Source: Chondrilla cf. caribensis (lineage: Eukaryota > Porifera > Demospongiae > Chondrillida > Chondrillidae). Taken from it: 64,000 nt of DNA. Of the stretch, positions 21,074 through 52,171 are shown one piece after another. The notes beneath the pieces were generated by a model. It searched no databases. It worked only from the letters and a program-made list of their open reading frames with translations, and was not told the DNA's origin. Position numbers and translations under genes: made by a program. The DNA is taken from positions 1,558,040 through 1,622,039 of the forward strand of contig OZ026568.1 of the NCBI GenBank assembly GCA_964020155.1. Direction: 5' to 3'. Positions within the stretch are counted from its first letter, which is position 1. The number at the start of each line of letters is the position of its first letter.

Positions 21074-21573
21074 AAACAGGTTATTTTATATACCTTCCAA
21101 TTATTATTTAACAGTATTGGATTTTGTGTTTTGTTATGCATTTCTATCAGCTGCTTCACACATTTACAGTAAACAAGCACAATCCAGGTAGGGTCGCCGA
21201 ATTAGTTGTCTCTACCCAGGTAGAGTCAACTAATCAGTGACCCTCACATACCCAGAAAACAAACAATTGAGCTTTATGGTAACATCTCAGGACATTGTAC
21301 AGACGTGAGTCTGAGTTGACAATAAAGTGGTCAATTGTTGACATGTCCATACTTAGATATCAGCTGGAATGAAGCCAAATTATGGGTCTTGACATGTTAT
21401 TGGCTTCTTCAGTTTGAGCCAGCTTGAAGCCAATAATGAGATTCATTGGTCAAGAAATGACAAAAAACAAGCAATGTTTATTGTTTCTATCTGATAATGT
21501 GATAAAAACAGCTGCAAATTAAATCAGGATTACAGTTAAGTAATAATTGGACAGTAAATAAAATAACCTGTTT
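21074..21573. mobile_element. 500-bp MITE with 16-bp perfect inverted ends
   Basis: AAACAGGTTATTTTAT at 21074-21089 is exactly inverted at 21558-21573. The duplicate segment after gene 2 (about 18930-18955) lacks this stretch and reads continuously from GTAGATTTT to GGCATTATTCTAT, an empty site. No coding capacity. The target duplication is unclear because the site is a T run. Confidence 0.75.
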
Positions 21574-21724
21574 TTTGCATTATTCTATATTATAATATGC
21601 ATTTGCTCTGTATCTGATGGTAATTCAGATGTATATATCATTAAATGTATAAGTGACACGACAGTCCATTGAAAACATGGTAAAGTGGATAAGTATAAGC
21701 AATCAACACTGGTATCAAATAGAA

Positions 21725-21922
21725 AAACGGACCCACGAACCGTCCCGGGTCAACGTGTCTTGTGGGACCGTTATTATTTCTCCAAATTACCCCTCCCCGC
21801 CATTTTACCGCGCTGCACATCCGGATAACCGTGGATGTTCGTATTAGCTATACGGTATTTATCATATCTGTGGTCCCTTCATCTGCATCAAGGTATATGA
21901 CAAGTCTGAAGTGACCCCGAGG
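21725..21922 (+). promoter_or_regulatory. GC-richer promoter or 5' UTR candidate of gene 3
   Basis: In very AT-rich surroundings, 21725-21850 contains several CpG-rich words (CCGTCCCGGGTCAACG, TTTTACCGCGCTG, CATCCGGATAACCG), and it directly precedes the signal-peptide exon. A similar stretch precedes the pseudo first exon at 19310. No TATA box or defined start is visible, so this rests on composition and position only. Confidence 0.3.
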
Positions 21923-39919
<17,997 letters not shown>

Positions 39920-40094
39920 AACATGGAAATGAACTAACTTAAGACAAAAGTGCCCATTATAGATATTCTGTAGTTCAGTCATCTTTAATCCACTTATAGT
40001 CTATGGTTGCATGTGCATATGTAGTTTTAGCATGTTAACTTTGTGACCTTGAAAACATTCCCCAAGAATTCCTGGACCATTGTCTGTGCAAACG

Positions 40095-40159
<65 letters not shown>

Positions 40160-40955
40160 ACACACACACTACATAATTTACATAGAGCAGTATAGTTTAA
40201 TAATACGTGTATACGTATACATAGTACATATACCATATTGATATTCAATTATGTATATAGATTTGACATGGGTTGTGGAGTGGAGTCCATCCATGGAAAA
40301 GCATCTAGCCATAGCCTATGAATATAGTTATAATTTGGCCAGCTTGAATGTAGTTTTATTAAACTTTGTCTGGGTTGGAGTGATCCTTTGTCTGGTATTC
40401 CCGGGATGAAGTGCCGATTTCAAGCCAACATTTGCAACATTGACTATTGTGTTTATTCTTACATGTGAGTTGACAGCATAATTTCGCTCGTTCGAAATCA
40501 CTGCACCACTATTGGTGCTTACGAATAGTGTATGCCATGGATGAAGGTGTTGTTACTTTTGCATTAGCCATTGGCACCTTGATGTAATTAAATGCGCTTC
40601 GACTCGTTTTGTTCGGTGTAGAAAGCTACCTACAACCATAAAACAGGAAGCATTGTAATTAGACCATGTGAACAGCAGGTTTATCAATATGGGAAGAATG
40701 CAAGGTCAATATAATTATATTAACCTTATATCATTTTATACATCATCTGATAAAATGCATTGTTAAGAAATTGCAAGAATAATAATAGTAATAGGTTTGA
40801 GTGTACGTATTCACCCCAACACAATATATGAATATGCAGTAATACATGTCTCTTATGTGGTGAAATCTTCATGGTTAATTCAATCATAATACTAGATACA
40901 CACATTTACATAATACGTATATTAAGTATAATATTAATGAGTGCATATGCATGCA

Positions 40956-41007
<52 letters not shown>

Positions 41008-41081
41008 TGCGTGTGTGTGTGCGTGCATGCGTGCGTGCGTGCGTGTGTGTCACCGTCAAATTTATGTTTGCTTTTGGACAG
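39920..41081 (+). repeat. Gene 3 3' flank, array-derived in its second half
   Basis: The stretch holds a CA repeat at 40098-40157, then from about 40600 to 40950 sequence matching the flank of gene 1 (AGCTACCTACAACCAT, ACCATGTGAACAGCAGG, ATACATGTCTCTTATGTGG). Gene 3 is therefore embedded in the same tandem array as the single-pass receptors. A GT/GC repeat occupies 40960-41050. No gene is seen. Confidence 0.6.
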
Positions 41082-41082
41082 G

Positions 41083-41145
41083 GAAATTGGAAGCATGGTG
41101 GATGCTGAGAGGTACTACAGATTAGCTGTTGAAAGACAGCCAAAG
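41083..41145 (+). CDS. Isolated TPR-like exon fragment
   Basis: Between a TTTGGACAG acceptor and an AAAG|GTAAGG donor, 21 codons read [20 protein letters not shown] and a Lys, resembling helix B of a tetratricopeptide repeat (A..YY..A....P). No neighbouring TPR exon is visible. It sits just where the signal-peptide exon of cassette C should be, but its phase (0) does not fit the microexon. It is probably an exon fragment carried in from elsewhere. Confidence 0.35.
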
Positions 41146-42643
41146 GTAAGGATACTGCCAGCCATGTTCGAATTTGTCAGTATTGAACAGCTTCATTATC
41201 AGAAGATACTAAATACTGTGTTCCGATTGTGCAGATTGTTTTTATACACGTGCTATAATGGCGTGACTGTGGAACTTCCTAACCAAGAAGTGACGTAATT
41301 TTCAGCGATCTCATGTTTTATGTGTACTTGTCTATGTTCGGTGTGTCATATAACTCAATATAACCTACACAGCTCCCCATACCTCAGTTGAAAATGTAAT
41401 AATTTCACCAATTGAATGATAGATTTGAGTGACTTGGCACTACTGGCACTGAGCAAAGGTGTCCTTTCCCAATAATCCAGCGTTCCAATATTTGCTCCCA
41501 TCTATATATATATACCCTTAGGCTATCTTTTTATGTATTGACTGTGGATTTTATTTTCATATTCATCTTCAGCCCTTAACACAGGACTTGCTTATTGTGT
41601 GGTGCATGTCACACTGGTGGTTATCCCTTATTCATTGAGCTCTCACTGTCTCTAGGTCTCTCAGTACTGGGTCAGCAGGAAGGTGAGTTGAGCTGAATGG
41701 AATTGTGTTGAAAACAGAGCAGAATATGTCATTTTCTGCGTTATTTGTAGTGAGACGACATCAAACAACTATTCAACACCATAATAGTGAATTGTGACGG
41801 TAGTCCAATCCAATAAATTGTAATATCAGGCTATTATTAGTGAATCAGAAGTCATCAAGTCATGACGAATTCATGAGGAAAGTATCCATTGTTGTGTATC
41901 CCTTTCTGTTCCATAGCAATGCATATAATACCATGCAGGCATATTATGGGTGACATTGTATTGTGAGATGCCTGGGTAAATTGGGGTTAATGACCTTGAC
42001 CACTCAGTATGTACTCAGTATATTACTACACTCACTATTACTGTATTAATTTCAGTAAGTCACTGCTCTCAAAAAATGTATATCTGTGTATCATATTTGG
42101 TCAATTGCTGTGTTCTGTATGTTATATCTGTATTCAGTATACTTCTGTACTCTGTAACAATGCAGTCAACTTACAGGTATGAAATGTACCCAAGTTATAT
42201 ATTCTCACAGCGGTATATTGCTTCAATTTCAATGTTATTATCATTAATTTGTGCATGTGTTTTGAGAAAATTTCCTCAAACAGGCACTCAATTTGCAAAA
42301 ACGCTCAAACAGCTATGGCAGTAAACATCTTCAACAGTTTGACATACAGACTTGAGAAAAAAGTCATGCAATTTAGCAAGACATTCGTGTTTCCGACATT
42401 GGTTGCAAGAAACATCGTTGTTTTTTCTCATGTTTTACACCAACAGTACATGCAACCTCCTGAGAATGTGTTTTAACGTTACTACAAGTGGGTGCTATAT
42501 TGACACCGGATATTTTTGACCCTGAGTCCTTGTTAGCATGGTCACACGCAGGATACGTCTCAAGACTATGAATATAGTTAAAATCTCACCCAGTGGGGAA
42601 GTCTTGCTTTGGTGGTGGTTCTTCTTCGTTCGATGTTACAGTG
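41146..42643 (+). repeat. Truncated 5' cassette C with orphan microexon
   Basis: From about 41168 the sequence follows the cassette intron (compare 6825-7400) and contains an intact 27-nt microexon at 41656-41682 (LSVLGQQE, CTAG and GTGAGT sites), but the signal-peptide exon is gone. The rest repeats the spacer and 5' UTR of cassettes B and D. Confidence 0.65.
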
Positions 42644-43612
42644 ATGAAGCGTCTACTGAAACTTGAATTGACTCTAGTTTTATTTGTGGTGGTATTAACA
42701 TTCACTGGTGAGTCAATTACGTCTATTCTGTCCCAAAACAGTTCATTTAATAGGAACATTCCTTCTAAGGTTCAGTGATACAATTGTTTCAATTTGTCGG
42801 TATTGAACAGCTTCGTTACCAGAAGATACTACGTACTGTGCTCCGACTGTGCATTCTGATTGTTTTTATGCACGTACATATGCTGTTACATATAGCGTGT
42901 GGACTTCCTAACCAAGAAGTGACGAGATTTGCCGCGATCTCGTGTTTTGTGTGTACTTGTCTACTTTCAGTGTGTCTTATATAAAACGTACACAGTACTT
43001 ACCTCAGTTAAGTTCGTTAAAATGTATCAATTTTTCTAATCAAACGATAAATTTGGGTGACTAGGTACTACTGGCACTGAGCTACCGAACTAAGCGCATG
43101 ACATCGTTATCTCTCGGAACTTCCTAACGAACTGGCAAGAAGTGACGAGATTTGCCGCGATCTCGTGTACTTGTCAACGTTCGGTGTGTCATATAATCTA
43201 CACAGCTCGCCTTACCTCAGTTGATAATATATTAATTTTACTAATCAAACGATAAATTCGAGTGACTTGGCACTACTGGCACTGAGCTACCGAACCAAAT
43301 TCATGACAACGGTATCTCCTTGAATTGTACGGTTGGTCAATAGATACCAAGACAATGACTACAGTAGCTAACAACAATCGTGTCTAAATGTGCCCTTTCC
43401 TAATAATCCACCATTCTAATCGCTCCCATCTACACTTAGGCTATTCATGTTACGTATATTGACTGTGGATTTTAGTTTCATATATATTCATCACCCGCAG
43501 CCCTTAACACAGCACTTGTTTATTGTGTGGTGTGTGTCACACTGGTGGTTATCCCATATTCAATGATCTCTCACCGTCTCTGTAGGTCACTCAGTACTGG
43601 GTCAGCAGGAAG
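42644..43612 (+). CDS. Gene 4 signal-peptide exon and microexon (cassette D)
   Basis: Exon 42644-42707 encodes MKRLLKLELTLVLFVVVLTF and a Thr, then a phase 1 GTGAGT donor. Exon 43586-43612 is the 27-nt microexon (HSVLGQQE). The intron contains a local tandem duplication: 43060-43290 repeats 42880-43090 (AAGTGACGAGATTTGCCGCG occurs in both). Confidence 0.75.
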
Positions 43613-46600
43613 GTGAGCTGAGCTGAATGAAATTGTGGTGAAACAGAGCAGAATATGTCATCTTGTATGCTCAATTAAACAACATCGTAGTAGTGAATTA
43701 TGAGAGTAGTCCAATCCAATAAATTGTAGTATCAAACTATTTTAGCTGAATCAGAAGTCGCCAAGTCATGATGAATTCATGAGGAAAGTATCCATTGTTG
43801 TGTACCCCTTTTTTGTTTCATAGCAATGTATATATGTCATGAAGGTTATTATGGGTGACTTGTATTGTGAGATGCCGGGGTAAATTAATTGGAGTTAATG
43901 ACCTTGATCACTCAGTATGTACTTAGTACATTACTACATTCATTATATTATTGTATCAATTTCAGTGGATAATAAATTGCCGCGCTCTGTATTATGTATC
44001 TGTATTCGGAATACTACTTTACTCTATAATATTGTCACATTATATTGCTTCAGTTTCAATGTTATCATCATTTTGCATTTGTTTTGAGAAAAATTTCCTT
44101 AAATTAGTACTTGATTTACAAAAACATTTGCTCACGCAATCAGCATGGAAAGTTGATTGTGAGCAACCTGAAAATTACACCTGTCATTTTATACGCATAT
44201 ATCACTTCACTACTAGTGATGTAATACCAAAATTACCAGAACTAACATGTGTAAAAGTAGCATATTCAAAATGGCTTGGCAAGGTGTACGTGAATTGCTC
44301 TATTCATTAAATACTTGCGCTTTAAATGCTATATTGCATGTTCCATTACTCAACAAGCAAAAAATTAAATTATAAATGGTTAAATTCTGCTTCAGTTTGG
44401 TTCTTCAATTAAAGCCCTCTTACCTGAACAGCTTTCATAAGCCAATGTCCACTGATAGCTGAAGCATAAATACAGTATTTTGACTTGAGACTGTCAAACA
44501 TCAACTACATAGCCCAGGTTAACATTTGTATCGTGGTACTTTGTATGAGTAGGTAGTAGTAATTATCTGATATCCTATTATCATGATCAACAATATAAAA
44601 TTGTGTTTCTGTGTTTTTTAGAATCTTTATCTTAATATACTCGGTGAACATTTTTGTTTAGATGTTTGTTTCTATAATTTCAGGTGATAAAACATACATA
44701 TGTATGTACAATACAAGTGTATACTTTCAAGTACAAACACTATAATTATTTGTATAATATTTTGGCATGTACGTATGTATCAACTTTCTTAATGATTGTT
44801 TTGATCTTCATCTCTTTCTGCAGTTGTCATTGACTTTTACCCTCCCGTCACCACTGTTGAGGAAGGAGAGAACATTGTACTGGTGTGCAGAGTAGTGGGT
44901 GTACTGCCATCAGTGACACTTTCCTACAGTTGGACTTGCCGTAATGGACGCACTTGTGAGGGCACTGAAGTGGTGTCTGGTAATAGACTGAGGATTGGTG
45001 CCATCACTAATAGTCTTCATGGTGGGACGTTCACATGTAGTGTAACTGGAATTGGAGTGTCAGTCAGTGGGACATTCACTCTTACTGTGACTGGTGAGGA
45101 AAAGTACCCAGTCTACCTTCAGGATATGTCAAATATGTGTTACTGTCATGGTTGCACCAATATGGTATTGGCTATACGTAGCTTGTCAGTCAGCCATCTA
45201 ACATGGTATTGGTTGTATAGTTCCTGTTATAACTGAAAGTGAATCATACATTGAAAGATTAAGTTTATCATGTCATGTCATTTGCCTATGAGACTACTAT
45301 GGTAGAGAATGTCTGAATTGAGATCATCCATTAGGGGAATTAATAGCCTGAATTTATTATTTGTATATTGAGATAATTTATTTCTATTGAAGACAAGTTC
45401 AGTCCACCAATCAATCCATCCATCAGCTGTACAAAATACTGTATGCACGGAAATTTTCGCGGTACTAAACTTTTGCGGTTTTCGCGGATTGCCGGGGCAT
45501 CTGCGAAAGTTTAATCCGCGAATTATTATGGTACTCGAGATTACGTTTTGTCTACATGCAATGTCATGAGATGGTTCAACCGTTGTTGATGCATGGTGTT
45601 GCGCAAGTAGCTTTCCACTCAGCGAAGAGCACTAAAGGACCTCTCAGATGTTGCATTCATTGCTGGCATATCCTCAACTACCTCTTTATGGCATTTGCTG
45701 ACTTCATGCTTCTTAAATGCCACTATATAACATCTTTCCCATTGCAGTATCCTTTGGAAATCTATGTCTGCAAAAATCCTTCAACCTATGTATAGTATAC
45801 AACAATCACTAGAGCTTTGAACAAGAACAGTACAAAGGCATCGCACTACTACATAAACCTTGAAGAAAAGCCAATTATTATAGGTGGAGTGCATAGCAAA
45901 ACATAGGTAAAGAAATCATAGCAAAACATAGGTAAAGGAATTATATAGCAAAACATAGGTAAAGGAATTATATAGCAAAACATAGGTAAAGGAATTATAG
46001 CAAAACATAGGTAAAGAAATCACTCACAAAGGTAGGGTCAGATTTAGAAATTCCTCATTCTCTTTCTTGAATCCCATAATGCATATGTGGCAGTAAGCTA
46101 CATCATTTGCTTCATCATAGTGCAAGAATGGCCACTGCTTGAACCAGGAGTGTGAAAGGATCGCTGGACAGCATTCTTCAGGCCATATGATCATTTTGGG
46201 AACTTGAAATTTGAGTGGGGCTAGTGGGAGAAGGTGGCACTTCAGGGATTCCTGAAATACCACTCCCAGAGGTAGAGGAAACCATTAATCAGCAAATATG
46301 TAAACGAATTCGACGAATACCAGTCATAGCAACTAACAAAGCCACAAAAACAGCCGCTGATCTATCCTACTACCAATCACGCAAGGACTTCTGTGCATGT
46401 GATTTTCAATATTGCACAATGACAATAATATGGCTGATTCACAGGCACAACAACCTAAGATATCGATTGAATGGGACAGATTCTTAAAAGGCTAAAAATT
46501 ATTTTTTAAGGTAACTTCTTAATATTGGTCAGGCCAAAGCCTGACCAGCCTGACCGGTTGCACCGGCCCTTTTCACTTGTAGTTTGATGTTATTGTATAA

Positions 46601-49600
46601 AATTATATTTGACAATGTCTGTATTTAATTAGTGAATATATTGACGCTGTTGTATTGGTACATCCTTTGATTGAGTTTATGTCCAAATTACTAATAGTAC
46701 TATACAGTGAAGAAATATAATAATTTTTTGTATCCTGGTTGACGGGTGGATCGAAGTAAAAACTATGCATACATGAGCCATGTAGTACAGGTCAGTGATA
46801 CAACACAAGTCACCTGATGGTTTTCATGGTTAGGAGTAATTGAGTGAGAACAAGGCAGGAAATTGGTACACACATTTCTATTGCTTATTATAATATTTTT
46901 TAAGCAATAAAAATGTGCATGTATGCAGTATAAATTCTTTATTATTCACTAATCCAATATACAACTGTATTACATGTACTCTTAACAACGTCACACTTGT
47001 TGTATGTAATGTGTTATTCTTTGCAGACCTTTAGTACATGGCTTTTAATAAACATGAGGTTTGGAGTCTTTAACTCACTATTGAGCAAATTGGAGTCTTT
47101 TGATAAGCCTTACTATTGAGCAAATTCTTGCAATTATTGCTCCGTTCCATGTTGATGTGCACTATATTGGACTACCTGCATGTTATACCACAATCACCTG
47201 TAGTTATTACATCAAATTATTTATACTGTATTGTACCTAACCTATCCACTTTTGTTAATTATTTCATATCATTCACATCAGTTTCACCATTAACATACAT
47301 ATGTACACAGAATCTATTAATAACTGACATATGTATATGTTGTATGATAAAATATTCGTATGTGTAATACTCCAATTAATGAATATTTACATTCAGTTGA
47401 CATTTGCAGTACATTCACATGTAGATGGACTGGCATTGTCTGCTCAAGGGGCTGCTGTACGCGACCTCTTCATTCCAAGGGACAGCTTCATCACAGACAG
47501 CTCTCTGATAACAGCAGGTGGAAGCTCAGCTGTGGTAGCTTGTCGCAGTACTGACAGAAACCCAACGTGGTCCTACCCTAATGGTACTGTAGTGACCAAT
47601 AATACAGCAGTCAATGTCTACCAGAACATCCGAAATAATGCACGGTCTGATCTAATGATTGGTGATGTATCCACCTTCACCAATGGTGACTATACATGTA
47701 CTGGTACCTTTACTGGTGGAAGTATATCAGCAGTACTAGGATTATATATTATGAGTGGTGAGTATATGCACGCATGGATGAGTATGTGGATGCATCCATG
47801 AATACTGTGTACAGTTTAATCACTGTACAATGTGGCAGTTTTGTTACATTTTAATGTATTGATTATCCACATATGTAGTTCAGTTTGTATGTTTGTGTGT
47901 TTGTGTATCAATCTCAATTCATGGTACAGAACACTACCAAATGCTACGTGATAACAAACAAGGTCCTTAGGAGTGTCCTTAGGGGATTAAAATGGCCATT
48001 TACGTGTTCTCTTGGTGTTATTCTTTGCTTCCAGATTTTCCTTGATTGCTAAGCACCATTTTAATTACTAACTCTCTTAGTCTACAGTAGCTGGCACTAG
48101 CAAACTGGTCAATTTGTATTTGTACAGCAAAGATATTGGCAAATGTGGTTACGTATAAAGATGCCATGTGGGGAATTCATTGGTAATCATAACATGCGTA
48201 ATATTCAGTATAGTTCAAACAACTTTCAGTCTATGTATATTGTAACATGACTAACTTCTTTCACTCAATTAGTTATTCACCTCATTACATTCTATGATAA
48301 TGCTGTATATGAATTTTGTATAGATTTCTCTATCCTATCCATAATAGATGAACTGTGCGTGCAAAGTGCCATGTTATTCCTATTTTTATTGATGTTCCCA
48401 CGATTGTTAACTTTAATTGCTGTTACTGGGGACCTGCCCATGTCTGTGATTGGATGTTGACAGCAGTCAATTAACCTGACCTATTGTCTCCTGACTTGCA
48501 CTGCTTACAGGATGTTTTAATTAACACACAAGTCCATGTACATACCTTTGAAGGCTGCATAGTCATGTATGCACTGTATGTCCAGTCTATTATTGTATGT
48601 TGATTTTATGTGCTATCATTCTGCACATTCACATGCACAGCCACCTCACTGGATCTCCCAACCAGCTTGATGTCGGGGACTGTTACTGCTACTACTATTG
48701 TGGTGACGTGGAGTGGAGCTGGCTCTCCAGTGAATGGGTACTACATCAGTTGGAGGAGGACAGACCTTGGTGACAGTGCTACTGCAGAATATGTACAGGT
48801 TACAGGTGCTACAGTGCACACACTGACTAACCTGTTTGCTGGTGTAACATATGATATCACTGTATGGTCAACCGATGGTACACGAGTTAGCTCTCCTGTT
48901 AGCCGTCAAGTAACAACTACAGAAAGTGGTGAGTTGTCACTCTATGTAGACTGAGTACAACAGAATCACATTCTAGAGCCACATATACACTCACAGGCTC
49001 TTGTGCTCCTTGTGAACACTGCCTCAAATCCTTTCTTATAAGCAAGGAGGTGGTATCTGACAGTGTGGTACCATTCTACTGTAACTTACACAATCACCAA
49101 TATCATCCCATATCATCCACACAGTACAAACCAGAGTGTTTGGCTGAGTGGAGACAACTTCTATTCCACATGTCCAGCTCCTAGTGCTAGTGTTTGGGTT
49201 TATTATTCAAATATTATTCTGTACCTGTACTGGCTGTGAACACCAGTCCCCTCTCCAGTGTAGTCCAGTATGACAGTGTTATGGGTGACGTTACCTGTTC
49301 TGTACTTCACATCTCCAGCTCCTACTGCCCCTCGACTACTGAGAGTAGTAGACTCTTCATCATGTCAGTTGGACTGGCTGCCTCCTGCTCAACCCAATGG
49401 TGCTGTGACGTACACTGTACAGTACCAGACAAGTGGGAGGTTCATGGACTTGACCACTGGTCTCACCACCACTCACCACTCAGCAGTTAATCTACCATCT
49501 GGTACTAGTGTGACAGTGAGGGTGCAGGCAGTCAACACTGCTGGGACAAGTACCAGTAATACTGTTGTATTACAAGGTTTGTTTGTGAGACATGATTGCA

Positions 49601-51982
49601 CATACACACATTGTATATCTCTGCCATATCATTGTCAGCTCTTGTATTCTTTTACATGAGATGATTACCTCATGAATTAATTATGATGGTCTGATCTCTG
49701 CAAGCATTGCAGAATTTTTTGAATTATTCCAAATGTACGTGATTGCAGTTGCTTGAAATTGTTCAAATACTGATTCAGTCGGTGCCTGTGTCCAAAACGG
49801 ACACACATCCCTTCTATGTCCTACATGGGCTCCTTGTCTTACTCTTTCCCAGTTCCTGTCCTCCCTCAACCGGTGTCCCCCATGGCTGTACTGACCCCAC
49901 CAAACACCATCACTGTATCCTGGAGTGCTCCTACTGGTGTGGACTGTCCAACAATAGATGACTACATTGTGGTCTACAATGATGGAACTGGTAACACGAC
50001 AGTTGTTTCTTCGACCTCTCCACGGATACTACCAAACCTACAACATGGCACTACATATTCCTTGATTGTGGCTGCTCGTAGTGAGGGAGTTCCTGGAGTG
50101 TCAGTATCTACAAATCCTCCAAGTATCACTACATTGTTGGCAGGTATGTATGTAGACTGTGGTACTCATAGTTGCCAACCCTTGAAAATTTCCTTCAGGG
50201 ACACTTATGTATCTACACCTATGTGCAGCGGTATATGCAGGTTTAGAATGATTATTGATTGTGCTTGATAAATAGCTGAAAAAGTGCAGTCTAGAACCTT
50301 GTTAAATACCATACTGCATTTAATGTAAAATTATTAATGTATCTCAGTTTACTATTACATTTCAGACAACAAAAGTAGATTAGTATGATGAACATTAGCA
50401 CACTAGTAATTTTATGACGTCATGTTGCAAATACGGACGAATCTAATAGCCGATTTTTGAGGGATAATTTGATGTTATGCTCCATAGGAAAGTAATTATG
50501 ACTTTATACATCGTTAGATTAATGAATTGACGACGGAAAACCCACGAAAATCTTTCCAAGAGCTTCAAAATTGTGAATCAGAGATCCGAACACTGTGGAA
50601 CGAAAGTCGAACAGGCCGCTAAATATTCATTCTACTAGAGAATAACGATTGACGATATAGCAGCTAGTAGATAGAATTGAAGCACCTTTTGTCGATTGTG
50701 ATGACACTTCTTAGGACGTTTTGAATGAAGATAATCGGATTTTGTACCCTGTGGTTTACTGTTGTTAAATCTGGGACATTTTATGATTTTCACCAATCTG
50801 TGAGGGACATGTTGCCACTGGAAATATCCGTGACTGTCCCGGATGATTTGGGACAGTTGGCAACTATGGGTACTGTATCTATATGTGGACTGTGGTACTG
50901 TATGTAGGTATGTGTTTGGGCTTTGGTACTGTATATATATAGGTATGTATGTAGACTGTGACACAGAATATTCTCAAGTACTAATACACAGCATGCATAC
51001 TGCTTACAATATAGATTATCAGTTATAGCATTGTCCAAATCATCTCTTTGCCAACAATCGAATCTACTCTTCTGTACCCCTGACCCATTTATACCTTCCT
51101 TCCTGGGAATGTATAATGGGATTTTGGGAAAGTAAATATGCATGCATACTTGGAAATAGGGCTGAATGGATTTCACTACACAAGAAATCGCCATTATCAC
51201 ATGAAGCCTTCTGTTGTATGTACGTTTGCCATTGATCTACAGATGGTTAGTTGAAATCCATTAGTTGTAACAATTTTGTATGCAGCACTGAAATAGGTAA
51301 TATATTTTCGAGTGAGTAAACACTTTTATACCAATACACAGTATAGATTCATAATATAGAGGTAATGTAAAATATTATACAGATCAATATTATAATGATT
51401 GACTATAACTTGTTTATAGTTTCCTCAGCAATGTCACTTGTTGTGAAATCCACTGAAGTCACTGCATCAACTCCTGTTGTCACCTCGTCTGACGCTGATG
51501 TTTCACCATCTTCATCGGAGCCCATCTCAACACCAAGTCCGATACCCACTTCAGCACCTCCAGGTATGTGACCCTCATTTAGTGCTTGTCTACAGTGTTT
51601 GTGTCCAATTAGACAATAATTGTGTTATGTACGTGCTGTAGGTACATGTGTATATGTGAAATGCCTACACGTGTACATGCATGTTGTTCATGTTCGGTCA
51701 CTTGTAATCTTTCACGATATGATTGCAGTAAATACTGTCTATTCTGTCCCATCACTGGTGGGATAATCTAACATTGTTACATCATCTACATCCTCTGACA
51801 TTACATCATTTGATATCATTACTTCCTCTGACATTACATCATCCGGCATCATTACATCCTTTGACATTACATCATCTGACCTTTTTACATCCTCTGACAT
51901 TGTTTCATCTTCAGCTGTTATTACATTATCCGAAGCTGTTGTTGCATCCTCCACACCAGAATCTGTCTTACAATACACATGC

Positions 51983-52065
<83 letters not shown>

Positions 52066-52130
52066 CACACATGCACGCACACACACATACACACACACAC
52101 ACACACACACATGCACACATGCACGCACAC

Positions 52131-52171
<41 letters not shown>

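Larger units (their letters stand above)
45430..46620. mobile_element. Composite transposon insertion in a gene 4 intron
   Basis: About 1.2 kb is absent from the paralogous gene 2 intron, where CATCCATCCAAC runs on to AGTGAATATATTGAC at about 10680-10730. Inside are a TTCGCGG-rich end resembling a MITE terminus (45445-45545), five copies of a unit of about 27 nt (45893-46021) and a minus-strand zinc-finger fragment. Boundaries are approximate; I could not find clean inverted ends. Confidence 0.55.

Noticed and set aside
46215..46487. Plus-strand 90-codon frame
   Set aside because: It overlaps the recognisable minus-strand zinc-finger fragment and shows no domain of its own.
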